Shown: in pieces, positions 53,713 to 63,971 of the stretch | How the letters are laid out: every line of letters starts with the position of its first letter | Numbering within the stretch: position 1 is the first letter of the stretch | Assembly: GCF_000230835.1 (NCBI RefSeq) | Contig: NZ_CM001240.1 | Coordinates: 155,001 to 219,000, forward strand | Origin: Clostridium sp. DL-VIII | Lineage (GTDB): Bacteria > Bacillota > Clostridia > Clostridiales > Clostridiaceae | Direction of reading: 5' to 3' | DNA: 64,000 nt | Translations under genes and position numbers: made by a program | Notes under the pieces: model-generated | Told to the model about the DNA's origin: nothing | What the model saw: only the letters and a program-made list of their open reading frames with translations | Databases searched by the model: none

Positions 53713-55153
53713 ATGCTGTTTTAACTTTTCTTTTAGACTTAATTCCATATAATCTATATGCTGTAAGCATTGCTCCTATTGCACATATAACGGCTGCTGC
53801 AATATATACACAATACATTCCATAGACAAAAACGTCATTTCTTCCTTCTATGTATCCAGCAACATGATATCCAATTTTACTGCTCATTCGATTATACAAA
53901 AGAGTAGTTGAAAATGATATTCCAAAAACCATTCCAAGGTTTCTTACCAATGCATTTACTCCCCCAGCAATTCCTAGGTTTTTCTTATCAACTGTAGACA
54001 TTACTAGTGAATTATTTGGAGATTGAAACATTCCATTTCCAATAGTCATTATTGCTATAAATACAACTAACTCTCCTATATGAGAGTATTCATTCAAGAA
54101 TCCCATCAAAAACAAACCTAAACTAGTTCCTATAAGACCTACAAATGTTAAAACTTCTGAACCCACCCTATCAGACATATATCCACTTAAAGGTGATACA
54201 ACTGATAATATTATTGGAGACACCATCATTAAAAATCCAGTTATTGAAGGTGACAATTTCATCACGTATTCTAAATAGAATGGTAATATAATGTTTGCAC
54301 AACTTATCGCTACAAAAGAAATAAATGCACAGAATATACTAAGTGAAAATAATGAGTTGCTAAATATATCTAGCTTTAATAATGGAGCTGGAACCTTTCG
54401 CTCAACCTTTATAAATATAATAAATAATACAATTGAAACTATAAGTGAAATTATAATTCCTATATTATCATACCCAATGTCATTTCCTAAAGTTAATGCT
54501 CCAAATAGTAATATCATAGTTAAGCCAAATAAAACAGCTCCTAATACATCTAGCTTTTCACTTGATTCTGAAGTATTATTTTTAGGATGTGTCCTAATAG
54601 CTAGAATAAACGATAAAATACCTATTGGTACATTAATCAAAAAGATATATTGCCAGCTTAAAACAGAAACTATTATACCTCCTATTGGCGGCCCTACCAT
54701 AGCTCCTAACGCAACAAAGGTTCCATTTATCCCTAAGGCTCTACCTCGTTCATTCTTTGGAAACACATGTGTTATTATTCCTTGACTGGTAGACATAGTT
54801 CCCGCAGCACCTATTGCTTGTAAGCATCTTGCAAAAACTAATATTACTAATGAATCTGTAAATCCGCATAAAAAAGATCCAAATGTAAAAATTATAATTC
54901 CTAACTTAAAAATTGTAGTTTTTCCCTTAATATCAGCCAATCTTCCAAATATAAGAATAGTTCCTACAATAACTATTAAATAGCTGGTGACTACCCATTG
55001 AATTGATGCCATACTTACTGAAAGCTTATCTGCCATAACTGGCAATGCTACATTTACTATACTTCCATCAAGAGTAGCCATAAATGTCAGAAGCACAGTA
55101 GTAAATAATATTATCCATCTCTTATCATGTATTTTGTTATCTACATTCTCCAT
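53711..55153 (-). CDS. DHA2-family (EmrB/QacA-like) multidrug MFS transporter
   Basis: A 480-residue transporter with 14 predicted helices. Motifs: TFMATLDGSIVNVALPVMA (motif D1), GRLADIKGKTTIFKLG (motif A), RCLQAIGAAGTMSTSQGII (motif B) and GPPIGGIIVSVLSWQYIFLINVPIG (motif C), all hallmarks of 14-TMS drug:H+ antiporters. Substrate unknown. Its upstream region contains two DnaA boxes. Confidence 0.9.
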   Translation of the reverse strand: MENVDNKIHDKRWIILFTTVLLTFMATLDGSIVNVALPVMADKLSVSMASIQWVVTSYLIVIVGTILIFGRLADIKGKTTIFKLGIIIFTFGSFLCGFTDSLVILVFARCLQAIGAAGTMSTSQGIITHVFPKNERGRALGINGTFVALGAMVGPPIGGIIVSVLSWQYIFLINVPIGILSFILAIRTHPKNNTSESSEKLDVLGAVLFGLTMILLFGALTLGNDIGYDNIGIIISLIVSIVLFIIFIKVERKVPAPLLKLDIFSNSLFSLSIFCAFISFVAISCANIILPFYLEYVMKLSPSITGFLMMVSPIILSVVSPLSGYMSDRVGSEVLTFVGLIGTSLGLFLMGFLNEYSHIGELVVFIAIMTIGNGMFQSPNNSLVMSTVDKKNLGIAGGVNALVRNLGMVFGISFSTTLLYNRMSSKIGYHVAGYIEGRNDVFVYGMYCVYIAAAVICAIGAMLTAYRLYGIKSKRKVKTA

Positions 55154-55323
55154 ATATTTTATCCTTTCGTATAAATTAGATTTTTCATATAAATAAGAAA
55201 CATAACTTATTTAGACTGCACTAACCAAAATGAAATACATAGTTACAATTGCAGCTGTATATGATTATAATATACTTTTATTATTTGCTCAAATAATGTA
55301 ATAATTCGTCGACTAATAAAATA

Positions 55324-55362
55324 TTATCCACAGATATACTTTTTATTCTCAACTTATCCACA
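55324..55362 (+). promoter_or_regulatory. Pair of perfect DnaA boxes
   Basis: TTATCCACA occurs at 55324-55332 and 55354-55362, same strand, starts 30 bases apart, followed by TTTATCC. Located in the AT-rich gap 55154-55511 upstream of the DHA2 gene. The rest of the gap holds the terminator below. Confidence 0.6.
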
Positions 55363-55435
55363 TTTTATCCTTATTTTCTGAATAAAATCTATATCAGCTG
55401 TGTATAATTCTATATTAAACTAAAACTCATAAAAA

Positions 55436-55471
55436 ATACTCTCAAATGCATCGTTAGTGCATAGAGAGTAT
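55436..55471. terminator. Terminator downstream of chemoreceptor gene
   Basis: ATACTCTC / GAGAGTAT with inner AATGCA/TGCAT pairing and an A-rich left flank, 40 bases beyond the chemoreceptor stop. Confidence 0.75.
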
Positions 55472-55511
55472 CTTTTCTTTTAACAATTTATCTTTACTGC
55501 ATTTTTCAATT

Positions 55512-57686
55512 CTACTTTAACTTAAATGATCCAACCATTTCATTTAAATTATCTGATGAATATTCTAAAACTTCAGTTGCATATTTTAATTGTCTTATTT
55601 CTAATAATATTTTTTTAACCATTGTTAGTGATTCTTCACTCTTATTTGAACTATTTTCAGTAGATTGCTCTACCTTGTCAGCCATAGTGCTAACACTGCT
55701 CATAACATCTCCAATATTTTGACTTTGAGTTGAAGTTATTTGAGTAATGGACTGCATAGCATCAGCAATTATGTTTATATCACTATTTATTTGATCAAAA
55801 GATGACATAGAATTTTTTACGCTTCCTGTTGATGTGTTTACTTGATTATTTATATCCCCTGCATACTTATAAGTAGCTTGTGTTTGTTCTTGAACCTGCT
55901 TAATAACATTGCTTATTGATTTCGTCGCATCTTCAGTTTCAAGTGCTAATTTAGATATTTCCTCTGCAACTACTGAAAATCCTTTCCCATTCTCCCCAGC
56001 TCTAGCAGCTTCAATTGATGCATTCAAAGCTAAAAGCTGAGTTTGTTTACTTATATTACTTATTACACTAATGACTTCACTTATCTCCTTTGAATATTCC
56101 TGTAATGTAGTAATAGAGTCTACAGCCTTACCTATTGTACTTTCTAAATCCTGCATGTTATTTAACACTTCTTTTGATGCATTTTGAGCTGTTGATGCAT
56201 TCTCATTTGTTCCTTCAATGATTCCTGAAACTTCTAAAATAAGACTCTCCATCTCTTGAATTGATGCTGTAATTTCAGAGAATTTATTTTTTGTATTTTG
56301 AAATACTGTATTATGCTCCTTAGAATTTTCTAGTAAACTCACAACCGTATTTTCAATCACTCCCATTCCTTCTTTAACATCACCTGTTATTCTTGAAACA
56401 GTATTTACAGAAGTCTTTGTAGTTTTGGCTGATTTTTTTACTCTGTCTAGCATACTAGCTTGATTGTTAATAAATTTATTAAACCATCTTGATAACTCAC
56501 CAATTTCATCTGATGACATCTTTTGAACTCTTTTTGTTAAGTTACCTTCACCTTCCGCAATATCCTGCAATATGTTTGTCGTCCTGCTTAAAGGTGATGA
56601 AATCATCTTTTTAGAAATTACTAAAGTAAATAAAGATAATATAATCCATATTGCTAAATTTGTTATTATACTTGCACTCGGCGCAAATCTCATTGTTATG
56701 TTATCTATTATTAGTAAAACTGCGGACATGATTGACACTGCCATTGGCATTTTAAGATTAATACTTTGAAAATTATATATTTCTGCTATATCTCCCTCAC
56801 ACATCATCCCCCAAACTTCATCACAGTTAGGAGGTGTTATTAATGTTCCCTTACCACCAACCATTATATGCCTATAATCAGGATATCCAGGCCAACAATC
56901 TAAATTCTCTCCATTTCTTATGGTGTTAGCCACTCCCTGGTGTAAATCATTAGTTGCTGGATCAGTAAACATAATTTCAAACTCTGTATGTTCTTTAATT
57001 TGAACTACTCCCCACTTTTTAGTTTTAACTCCCTCTTTAAGATTTTCTCCTAAAGTAAAAGTGTTGTCTTCAAATCTACTTCTCGAAATAGCCGTTCCTG
57101 GTTTAATTCCTCTATTTGACTTAACCATAAATAGATAATTATCTCCGGAGTCTTTGTATATGTGTGTATCCTCATCTTGAATTACATTGCTCATATCATC
57201 ATTTAATGTTCTGCAGCATAATACTCTGACTTCACCATTATGGTTTTTGCATTTACTAGAGAACATTAATGTAACATCATCAGCAAACTTCTTGCTGCTT
57301 ATGTCTGTGTCCAAAGTCCTTTTATCTATGTATGGACCATACATTAGTGGCCTGCCTTCTAATCCAGCTTTTAAATTAGGTAGATCACTCATATCTAATC
57401 CAATATGCTTTTTGCAAGAAGAAACTGATACTATTCCTTTTTCATCTAAGACAAATATTTCACAGAAATCTTCATGCTTTTTTACAGTTTCCTCTAAGTA
57501 ACTATAGACAATTTCATCATTATCTTCTAAAGCTATAAGTGAATTTTTAATATTTTCTAATTGTGCCCATTTATCATTAAACCAATTATCTAAGGCTTTT
57601 TTTCTTCCATTTGATATACCTTCAAAAACTTTTTCTGAATGTTCTTTTAAATCCCTATTTAATAAATACTTAAGTTTTAGATTCAT
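55512..57686 (-). CDS. Chemoreceptor with N-terminal cytoplasmic PDC/Cache-like sensor
   Basis: A 724-residue protein with no N-terminal membrane helix. Residues 1-300 are soluble and look like a PDC/Cache sensor ([29 protein letters not shown]). Two helices follow at about 310-365 ([30 protein letters not shown]), then HAMP and a methyl-accepting domain with tip [24 protein letters not shown]. This topology puts the sensor inside the cell. Unusual, but known for a subset of clostridial receptors. Monocistronic with an AGGGGGG-like site. Confidence 0.88.
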   Translation of the reverse strand: MNLKLKYLLNRDLKEHSEKVFEGISNGRKKALDNWFNDKWAQLENIKNSLIALEDNDEIVYSYLEETVKKHEDFCEIFVLDEKGIVSVSSCKKHIGLDMSDLPNLKAGLEGRPLMYGPYIDKRTLDTDISSKKFADDVTLMFSSKCKNHNGEVRVLCCRTLNDDMSNVIQDEDTHIYKDSGDNYLFMVKSNRGIKPGTAISRSRFEDNTFTLGENLKEGVKTKKWGVVQIKEHTEFEIMFTDPATNDLHQGVANTIRNGENLDCWPGYPDYRHIMVGGKGTLITPPNCDEVWGMMCEGDIAEIYNFQSINLKMPMAVSIMSAVLLIIDNITMRFAPSASIITNLAIWIILSLFTLVISKKMISSPLSRTTNILQDIAEGEGNLTKRVQKMSSDEIGELSRWFNKFINNQASMLDRVKKSAKTTKTSVNTVSRITGDVKEGMGVIENTVVSLLENSKEHNTVFQNTKNKFSEITASIQEMESLILEVSGIIEGTNENASTAQNASKEVLNNMQDLESTIGKAVDSITTLQEYSKEISEVISVISNISKQTQLLALNASIEAARAGENGKGFSVVAEEISKLALETEDATKSISNVIKQVQEQTQATYKYAGDINNQVNTSTGSVKNSMSSFDQINSDINIIADAMQSITQITSTQSQNIGDVMSSVSTMADKVEQSTENSSNKSEESLTMVKKILLEIRQLKYATEVLEYSSDNLNEMVGSFKLK

Positions 57687-57887
57687 AACTAATCCCCCCA
57701 GAAATATTATTGCTTACTTATTCCTTAATACTTATAAAAAGAAAAGCACAAATAAAGATTTCTGAAATCTATATTTGTGCTACCGTAGCATTAATTATCA
57801 ACTTTTTCTTATTTTTGATTTTATAGCATAATTATACCACTATATTCTTATTTGTGAATTGTTATTTTTCATAAATTTTAAAAAAAG

Positions 57888-57916
57888 AAAAAGCCTTATC
57901 TAAAATAAGGCTTTTT
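57888..57916. terminator. Terminator between chemoreceptor and SEC-C genes
   Basis: AAAAAGCCTTAT / ATAAGGCTTTTT, a perfect 12-bp stem with 5-base loop, downstream of the SEC-C gene on the minus strand. Confidence 0.9.
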
Positions 57917-57953
57917 ACTTACTAGATATTTACTTGATTTTGATTAGTAAATT

Positions 57954-58457
57954 CTATTTTTCTTTTCCACAGCATTTCTTATATTTCTTTCCACTTCCAC
58001 ATGGGCATAGATCATTTCTTCCAACCTTATCTAGGTTTCTTACAATTTTAGATTCTCTATATTCTTTTTGTATTTCATTTCTTTTTTCTGCTGAGAATAT
58101 TCCATCCCATTGTGGTAATGTATATAAATATTCTGCTTTAGCGTCTAGCATATTAAAATATAATTTGTCTAAGTTCACATCTAATGTTAATTCTGTATCA
58201 GCATCAATAGATTCAAGATCATATTGGCTCTTTAAACTATCATTTATTCCATCCATGAATCCCATAGCGAATTCTACTGTAGAATCATATTCACTTGCTA
58301 ACTTATTAATAGTAGTCTTTTTAGCATCCTTATGGCTTGCTAATATATCTTTATATATTGATTTTTCTAATTTACTATATTCTGCCCAAAAAGCATTTTC
58401 TCCTTTAGTTTTAACATAGTCAACAACCATGTCAGTCCAATCTGTATATAAACTCAT
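57954..58457 (-). CDS. SEC-C motif protein
   Basis: A 167-residue protein, helical N-terminal 130 residues and a C-terminal SEC-C zinc motif [20 protein letters not shown] (C-x-C-x8-C-C), as in the SecA tail. SEC-C modules bind zinc and often SecB or ribosomes, but this is a stand-alone protein of unknown role. Confidence 0.9.
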   Translation of the reverse strand: MSLYTDWTDMVVDYVKTKGENAFWAEYSKLEKSIYKDILASHKDAKKTTINKLASEYDSTVEFAMGFMDGINDSLKSQYDLESIDADTELTLDVNLDKLYFNMLDAKAEYLYTLPQWDGIFSAEKRNEIQKEYRESKIVRNLDKVGRNDLCPCGSGKKYKKCCGKEK

Positions 58458-58521
58458 TTTAAGTCCTCCCTTAAATCTTCATTTTTATATATAATATTTA
58501 TAAATTATAACCTGAAATAAA

Positions 58522-59313
58522 TCAAATTTCTATATAACTACTTGGATTGTGTCTATTTGCCATAGTTAATATTATGTCTTCCTTCTGCTTAATTCCATTT
58601 TGATTTAATACATTCAAAACAGTTTGATACGCCAAATCAGGATGATTATTGGTATTACTTAAGTGTCCCAATATAATCTTTTTATTAGTGAAACACTTAT
58701 ATAGTTCAACAATAGCACTTCCACAATCATCATTGGACAAATGCCCTATTTCACTAAGAATTCTTCTTTTTAATTGATATGGATATGGTCCAAACTTAAG
58801 CATATTAACATCATGGTTACTCTCAAGAAGTATAACCTCTGATTCTTTTATATTATCATAAATTTCCCTTGTAAAAGTCCCAAAATCTGTTGCTATACTT
58901 ACGCTCTTATTACCGCAGCTCACTGTATATCCCATAGGTGCCGCTGCATCATGTGGGATATTGAATGCTTTAATACTCATATCATTTAACTCTGTAACTG
59001 ATCTTTTGTCAATTATTTTTATATTGTGTTCTTTTACTTTTCCAATTGAATTTTCCATAGCTGACCAAGTATCTGCATTTGCATATATAGGAATGTCATA
59101 TTTTCTAGATAATACTCCTATTCCTTTAATATGATCACTATGTTCATGAGTTATAAAAATCCCATTTAATTCTCTTGGATCTTCATTAATCTCTTGCAAT
59201 GCCATATCTATTTTTTTACCCGGAAGTCCTGCATCAATTAGTATTTTGGCTTTATTTGAAGCAACAAACATACTATTTCCGCTACTGCCGCTATATAAAG
59301 AACAAAATACCAT
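58522..59313 (-). CDS. walJ: MBL-fold hydrolase, YycJ/WalJ family
   Basis: A 263-residue metallo-beta-lactamase-fold phosphodiesterase/exonuclease. Metal motifs THEHSDHIKG (about 55-64), AFNIPHDAAAPMG, IATDFGTF and LLESNHD are intact, and it opens with the family start FCSLYSGSSGNSMFV. YycJ/WalJ proteins are double-strand-DNA exonucleases proposed in mismatch repair or coordination of replication with cell division. Lies 25 bp after murA and is probably co-transcribed. Confidence 0.9.
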   Translation of the reverse strand: MVFCSLYSGSSGNSMFVASNKAKILIDAGLPGKKIDMALQEINEDPRELNGIFITHEHSDHIKGIGVLSRKYDIPIYANADTWSAMENSIGKVKEHNIKIIDKRSVTELNDMSIKAFNIPHDAAAPMGYTVSCGNKSVSIATDFGTFTREIYDNIKESEVILLESNHDVNMLKFGPYPYQLKRRILSEIGHLSNDDCGSAIVELYKCFTNKKIILGHLSNTNNHPDLAYQTVLNVLNQNGIKQKEDIILTMANRHNPSSYIEI

Positions 59314-59338
59314 TTAGAATCCTCCCCTTATAGAACTT

Positions 59339-60607
59339 TTATTGCTCATCAACTTCTATTCTTTTAATATCCGCACCTAACGCTCTAAATTTATTTTCTA
59401 TGTGAGGATATCCCCTATCAATATGTTCTATGCTAGTTATTTCAGTTATACCTTCAGCAACTAAGCCTGCTATAACCATAGCTGCACCAGCTCTTAAATC
59501 TGTTGCTTTTACTACCGCTCCAGTTAATCTTTGAGAGCCATCTATAATGGCCACCCTGCCTTCAACTTTTATATTAGCACCCATCTTTTTTAATTCATCT
59601 ATATGTTTATGTCTGTTTTCCCAAATTGATTCAGTAATTAAACTTCTTCCTGGTACTATACTTAATAGTGTTGACATCGGTTGTTGAATATCAGTTGGAA
59701 ACCCTGGATATGGAGTCGTTTTAATGTTAACTCCCTTAAGCTCAGAATTTACAGTGACTCTAATACAGTCATCACCTTCTTCAATTACAGCTCCCATTTC
59801 TGTAAGCTTAGCTGTTATTGACTCTAAGTGCTTTGGAATGACATTTTTTATATAAACATCTCCACGTGTTGCTACTGCTGCTATCATAAAGGTTCCAGCT
59901 TCTATTTGATCTGGTATTACGCTGTATGAGCATCCCTTTAATTTCTCAACGCCTTTAATTCTTATAACATCTGTTCCTGCGCCCTTTATATCTGCGCCCA
60001 TTGAATTTAAGAAGTTTGCTACATCAACAACATGAGGTTCTTTTGCTACATTTTCTAGTACTGTAACTCCTTCTGCAAGTGTTGCAGCTATCATTACATT
60101 TATAGTTGCACCTACTGAAACTACATCAAAAAATATATTCGCACCTACTAATTTCTTAGCTTTAATATTAACTGCTCCATGTTCTATTTTTACATCTGCA
60201 CCTAAAGCTTCAAAACCTTTTATATGTTGATCTATAGGCCTAACACCTATCGCACATCCACCTGGAAGAACTACCTTAGCCTTCTTAAAACGTGAGAGCA
60301 AAGCTCCTATAAAATAATATGAAGCTCTCATTCTTCTAGCATCATCTGTGCATGCATCAACATTATTAACATTAGTACTATCTATCTCTAAAGTATTATT
60401 ATCTATCTTAACTATATTGCAACCTAAACTTTTTAGTATTCTTTCTAAGCAATGTACATCTTCTATATCTGGTATGTTATCAATTATGCATTTTCCTTCA
60501 CTTGCCATTATTGCTGCTGGTAATATTGCTACTGCTGCATTTTTAGCTCCGTTTATCTCAACGCTGCCTTTTAGCAAGTTTCCGCCGTTTATAACTAATC
60601 TTTCCAT
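59339..60607 (-). CDS. murA: UDP-N-acetylglucosamine 1-carboxyvinyltransferase
   Basis: A 422-residue enolpyruvyltransferase for the first committed step of peptidoglycan synthesis, transferring PEP to UDP-GlcNAc. Catalytic Cys118 is in [14 protein letters not shown] (fosfomycin target), K22 in NGAKNAAVA, and RTNVFENR-like [21 protein letters not shown] is present. Full length. Followed by the MBL-fold gene. Firmicutes often have two MurA copies; which one this is cannot be told. Confidence 0.95.
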   Translation of the reverse strand: MERLVINGGNLLKGSVEINGAKNAAVAILPAAIMASEGKCIIDNIPDIEDVHCLERILKSLGCNIVKIDNNTLEIDSTNVNNVDACTDDARRMRASYYFIGALLSRFKKAKVVLPGGCAIGVRPIDQHIKGFEALGADVKIEHGAVNIKAKKLVGANIFFDVVSVGATINVMIAATLAEGVTVLENVAKEPHVVDVANFLNSMGADIKGAGTDVIRIKGVEKLKGCSYSVIPDQIEAGTFMIAAVATRGDVYIKNVIPKHLESITAKLTEMGAVIEEGDDCIRVTVNSELKGVNIKTTPYPGFPTDIQQPMSTLLSIVPGRSLITESIWENRHKHIDELKKMGANIKVEGRVAIIDGSQRLTGAVVKATDLRAGAAMVIAGLVAEGITEITSIEHIDRGYPHIENKFRALGADIKRIEVDEQ

Positions 60608-60998
60608 TGGAATTCACCCTATCCATTAAAAAATATATATCATCTAATTTTTGTATATAATAGTTTACATTATTAACCTATTTTATAATTAAAATCTACT
60701 TAATCATTATATCATAAACTAAATTTATTTAAATACTTTTTTCAGTGTATCACTACTTTTTTAAAAGTATATCATAATTTTTCGTGTATTTTTTATTGAC
60801 ATAACTGGAATTATTGACCTATAAATTTTTATAATATAAAATTTGCTTAAATATTTGTTAAAATACTTGTAATTATCAGTATGAATATTATTCTTATTAA
60901 TTTTTATTTATTCCTCTATGTATTCTTTTATTTTGCGTATTGTGTTATAATTTATTAAGATTTTTAGTAATACAATAATTGAGATTGTGAGGTTTATC
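60608..60998. other. Divergent AT-rich promoter region
   Basis: About 390 bases between murA (minus) and the next plus-strand gene. AT-rich throughout, with TTTTTAAAAGTATATCA near 60758-60775 and no clear repeat or RNA motif. The GTGAGG ribosome site lies at its right end. Confidence 0.4.
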
Positions 60999-61538
60999 AT
61001 GAAGTACTATATAGTTGCATTATTTGATGAGGAAACCTATCAAGTAATATCCCCAATACAAAGAAACATGTCAAAGAAGTTTAGGGCAAATAGAAATTCA
61101 CCTGCACCTTTTGTTTTATTATCAACTATAGAAAATCCAAACTTAGATAAATTATATCCTGTTGTTGATAAAATCATTTCTCCCTATAAGAGTTTTAGAA
61201 TCGATGCTAGTGATTTAGTATACCTATTTGAGCCTACTAAAAGTATAAACTTAAAAATAGACGATAAGGGTTACATAAAAAGACTTTCTCGTAATCTTTT
61301 TGATACTTTAGAGATCAATGGATTCAGTGTAAAATCTTTTGGTGATAATTTTATTTCCCTTGCTAACTTAGGATATGTTCCAAAAGACTATAAAAAACAA
61401 GATGTAAAATTAAATTTTCCTGAAATATATGATGCAAATAACCTTATTAAACTAAGAATTAAGAGTGTGGAAATATGGAAGCTACCTACTGTAAAGAAAA
61501 ACACACCATTAAAATCTTATCTTTTAAAAGATTTCTAA
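60999..61538 (+). CDS. 2H phosphoesterase (2'-5' RNA ligase)-like protein, possibly degenerate
   Basis: About 179 residues. The N-terminus KYYIVALFDEETYQVISPIQ resembles 2'-5' RNA-ligase-like 2H proteins, but the two HxT/S motifs expected seem replaced: PFVLLST (about 35-41) and NFISLANLGY (about 124-133) keep the strand pattern without the histidines. It may be a non-catalytic RNA/nucleotide-binding relative. ATG at 60999 chosen for GAGG spacing over GTG at 60987. Confidence 0.55.
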   Translation: MKYYIVALFDEETYQVISPIQRNMSKKFRANRNSPAPFVLLSTIENPNLDKLYPVVDKIISPYKSFRIDASDLVYLFEPTKSINLKIDDKGYIKRLSRNLFDTLEINGFSVKSFGDNFISLANLGYVPKDYKKQDVKLNFPEIYDANNLIKLRIKSVEIWKLPTVKKNTPLKSYLLKDF

Positions 61539-61887
61539 CACTATTTTTATTACTTGGTAAATATTTTATTACCTTACTTAAAGTAATTTTTTTACATAGA
61601 TACATATTATACTTAAATTTTCAAATAACTGTCGTGTAATGATTTTTTAATATAATATATTGATTTTATATTTAGTATATTAGCAATATATTATATTATT
61701 TTTATCTTTTGCGACAGTTTTTTATTACTTGCGATTAATTTCAAATAAAACCCAGTTGCATTTTAAAATAATTCCTTAAATTATGAATTTTCTAAAAATA
61801 TTTTTTTGTATTCGTTTTCCGAACTTTCTTTTATTTTAAAGATTTTGTAAAATAAGATTAATTACAATAAATGTAGGAGGATTGAAC
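61539..61887. other. AT-rich intergenic stretch, nothing identified
   Basis: About 350 bases. ATAATATATTG and CAATATATTAT near 61661-61697 form a long AT inverted repeat of uncertain meaning. Ribosome site GTAGGAGGA precedes the next gene. Confidence 0.35.
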
Positions 61888-62364
61888 ATGAATATTCAGC
61901 CACTATTTAAAATGCAAAAAAAATATAATGATAGTTTACTTATAAATGAAGAGCTAGATCTACATAAGTTACAAGTTCGTAAAAACTTAGAATTCGCAAT
62001 AGCTATTGGTGATTTAGCTAATGAAACTAATTGTTTTAATTATTTATTAAATGATACTATTCCTGTCAATATAACTGAAATATTCAATAAGTATATAAAT
62101 TGTATTTCTCAAGCTTTAACACTAGGAATCGATCACAAGTATACAGATTTGATAGCAGTTTCAATGAATCCTAATGATTATTGCTTAAGTGATCAATTTT
62201 TAAATTTATATATTGATATTAATGATTTAATTGCCTCACCATCAATGGATCACTATTTAACTTTATTTGAAGACCTGTTAAGTCTAGGTTTAACATTAGG
62301 TTTTTCAGAATCTCAAATTCAATGCCAATTTGTTAAAGATTTAGATAATTTAGTAATTCTTTAA
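61888..62364 (+). CDS. dUTPase_2-like all-alpha protein, likely non-catalytic
   Basis: About 158 residues. Layout matches dimeric dUTPase_2 (MazG-like): IQPLFKMQKKYND at the start, LEFAIAIGDLANETNCFNY in the first motif region and ISQALTLGIDH / LLSLGLTLGFS in the second. Acidic metal ligands expected (ExGE, ExxD) are mostly changed (AIAIGD, FNKYINC), so catalysis is doubtful. ATG at 61888 chosen, with AGGAGG seven bases upstream. Confidence 0.6.
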   Translation: MNIQPLFKMQKKYNDSLLINEELDLHKLQVRKNLEFAIAIGDLANETNCFNYLLNDTIPVNITEIFNKYINCISQALTLGIDHKYTDLIAVSMNPNDYCLSDQFLNLYIDINDLIASPSMDHYLTLFEDLLSLGLTLGFSESQIQCQFVKDLDNLVIL

Positions 62365-62463
62365 TCGGACATATTTAAATTTATTATGTCTTTACATAAT
62401 AACATTTTTTATTTTATATAATATTTAGCACAGATAAGGGAATACTACTTTTGAGGTGGTATT

Positions 62464-62895
62464 ATGTTTGGAATAATATGTGCAATAATTTCTGGAATTG
62501 CTATGAGCGTACAAGGAGTATTTAATACAAGATTAGGTGAAAAAATAGGGGTATGGGAGACTACATTATTAGTTCAAATCATTGCCCTTATTGTTAGTCT
62601 TGTAGTTTTTTTCTTTCAAGGCAGTGGCGGTTACTCTCATTTAAAAGAAGCTAATAAACTTTATTTTTTAGGCGGTGTTTTAGGTGTTGTAATAACTTTT
62701 ACTGTAATGAAAAGTGTTAGTTCAATGGGGCCTACTCTAGGTATCGGTATTATATTAATATCTCAATTACTTGCTGCAGCAATTATTGATGCTTTTGGTC
62801 TATTTGGAAGCGAAAAGATTAGATTTCTCCCAAATCATTTTTTAGGTATTGCCATTATGATTGCCGGTATTGTAATATTTAAATGGAATCACTGA
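62464..62895 (+). CDS. YdcZ-type (DUF606) DMT-superfamily membrane protein
   Basis: A 143-residue, five-helix small transporter-like protein: IICAIISGIAMSVQGVFNTRLGEKIGVWETTLLVQ is the family signature and the end GIAIMIAGIVIFKW is typical. Members often act as pairs; only one copy is here. Substrate unknown. Ribosome site GAGGTGG; 17 bp before the next gene. Confidence 0.85.
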   Translation: MFGIICAIISGIAMSVQGVFNTRLGEKIGVWETTLLVQIIALIVSLVVFFFQGSGGYSHLKEANKLYFLGGVLGVVITFTVMKSVSSMGPTLGIGIILISQLLAAAIIDAFGLFGSEKIRFLPNHFLGIAIMIAGIVIFKWNH

Positions 62896-62912
62896 GAAAG
62901 GAAGGATAAATC

Positions 62913-63728
62913 TTGAATCTTTTTTCTAATATTAATTTTTTATTCCATTTAACAGCAAATAACATAAAAGAGTATTTCAAAAAAAGTGCTGAGATAAAAT
63001 CTGATGAGATTTTAGAAAACTCGGTTAACTGGTTTGGTCATGCTACGACAGTTATTAATATATCTGACAAAATCATCATAACCGATCCTGTATTTTCCAG
63101 TTCATTAGGCTATTTTAAAAGAGTAGCAAAAAGACCATCATACATAAACAATTTAAGAGTTGATTATATACTGTTATCCCATGGACATATGGATCATTTG
63201 AATTTTTCATCACTTAGAAAATTAAATAAGGATGCAATTATTATTGTTCCAAAAGGATATGTTCGTCTTGCTAAATTATTAGGCTTCACAAAAGTATTTT
63301 TATTACATCCTGGAGATGTATATGAAGATGATTTTATAAAAATCACTGCCTACGAAGCTAATCATGATGGAAGACGCTTTTATTTTGGACACGATAATGA
63401 AAGTATTTCTTATTTAATTGAAAGAGAAAATAAGCGTGTATTTTTTGCAGGTGATACAGCTCTTACAAATAATTTCAAAGGTATTATCTGTGATGTAGCA
63501 TTAATGCCTGTAGGATGTTATAAACCTGATAGATTTTCGTACATGCATTGTACTCCAGAACAGAGCTATGAAATGTTTAAAATGATGATCTGCCCGATAA
63601 TGATACCTATTCATTATAAAACTTTTAGAATTTCACTTGAAGACTTTACTGAAACTAGAACATCACTTTTAAACTTAAATGATGAGTCTATTAAAATTAT
63701 AGATATAGGAGAAACTTATAGTTTTTAA
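62913..63728 (+). CDS. MBL-fold hydrolase (UlaG/NAPE-PLD-like)
   Basis: A 271-residue metallo-beta-lactamase-fold enzyme: NWFGHATTVINISDKIIITDPVF, SHGHMDHLN (about 90-98), EANHDGRRFYFG, FFAGDTAL and PIHYKTF. The pattern matches the N-acyl-PE phospholipase D / lactonase-like group. Start is TTG at 62913, with AGGAAGG upstream. Probably co-transcribed with ydcZ. Substrate unknown. Confidence 0.83.
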   Translation: MNLFSNINFLFHLTANNIKEYFKKSAEIKSDEILENSVNWFGHATTVINISDKIIITDPVFSSSLGYFKRVAKRPSYINNLRVDYILLSHGHMDHLNFSSLRKLNKDAIIIVPKGYVRLAKLLGFTKVFLLHPGDVYEDDFIKITAYEANHDGRRFYFGHDNESISYLIERENKRVFFAGDTALTNNFKGIICDVALMPVGCYKPDRFSYMHCTPEQSYEMFKMMICPIMIPIHYKTFRISLEDFTETRTSLLNLNDESIKIIDIGETYSF

Positions 63729-63733
63729 TCATA

Positions 63734-63797
63734 TAAATTGAATTTATATCAGCTTAATATCGTTAATATTAGGACAAGCTTATATAAATTCAATTTA
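63734..63797. terminator. Bidirectional terminator-like inverted repeat
   Basis: Arms 63734-63755 and 63776-63797 (TAAATTGAATTTATAT... / ...ATATAAATTCAATTTA) match at 21 of 22 positions, with a further AATAT/ATATT pairing in the loop. Confidence 0.75.
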
Positions 63798-63935
63798 CTC
63801 TGATTCATATTTCTTAAAAGCTATATTAAATTTTTTAACCCCAAAAGTAAATTCGATTCCACATCTATTTTTAACTCTCCTTTTTATCACTTCTATTTTT
63901 ATTAAATTTATATTAACAAAATATCTATTTTTCAT
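63795..63935 (-). CDS. Possible small basic protein (46 aa)
   Basis: ATG at 63935 to stop at 63795, Lys/Arg-rich (IKIEVIKRRVKNRCGIEF). No good ribosome site, and its end overlaps the terminator-like repeat, so it may be spurious. Confidence 0.3.
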   Translation of the reverse strand: MKNRYFVNINLIKIEVIKRRVKNRCGIEFTFGVKKFNIAFKKYESE

Positions 63936-63971
63936 ATAATATATTGAAGTAATAATATTTTGGAGAGCTAT

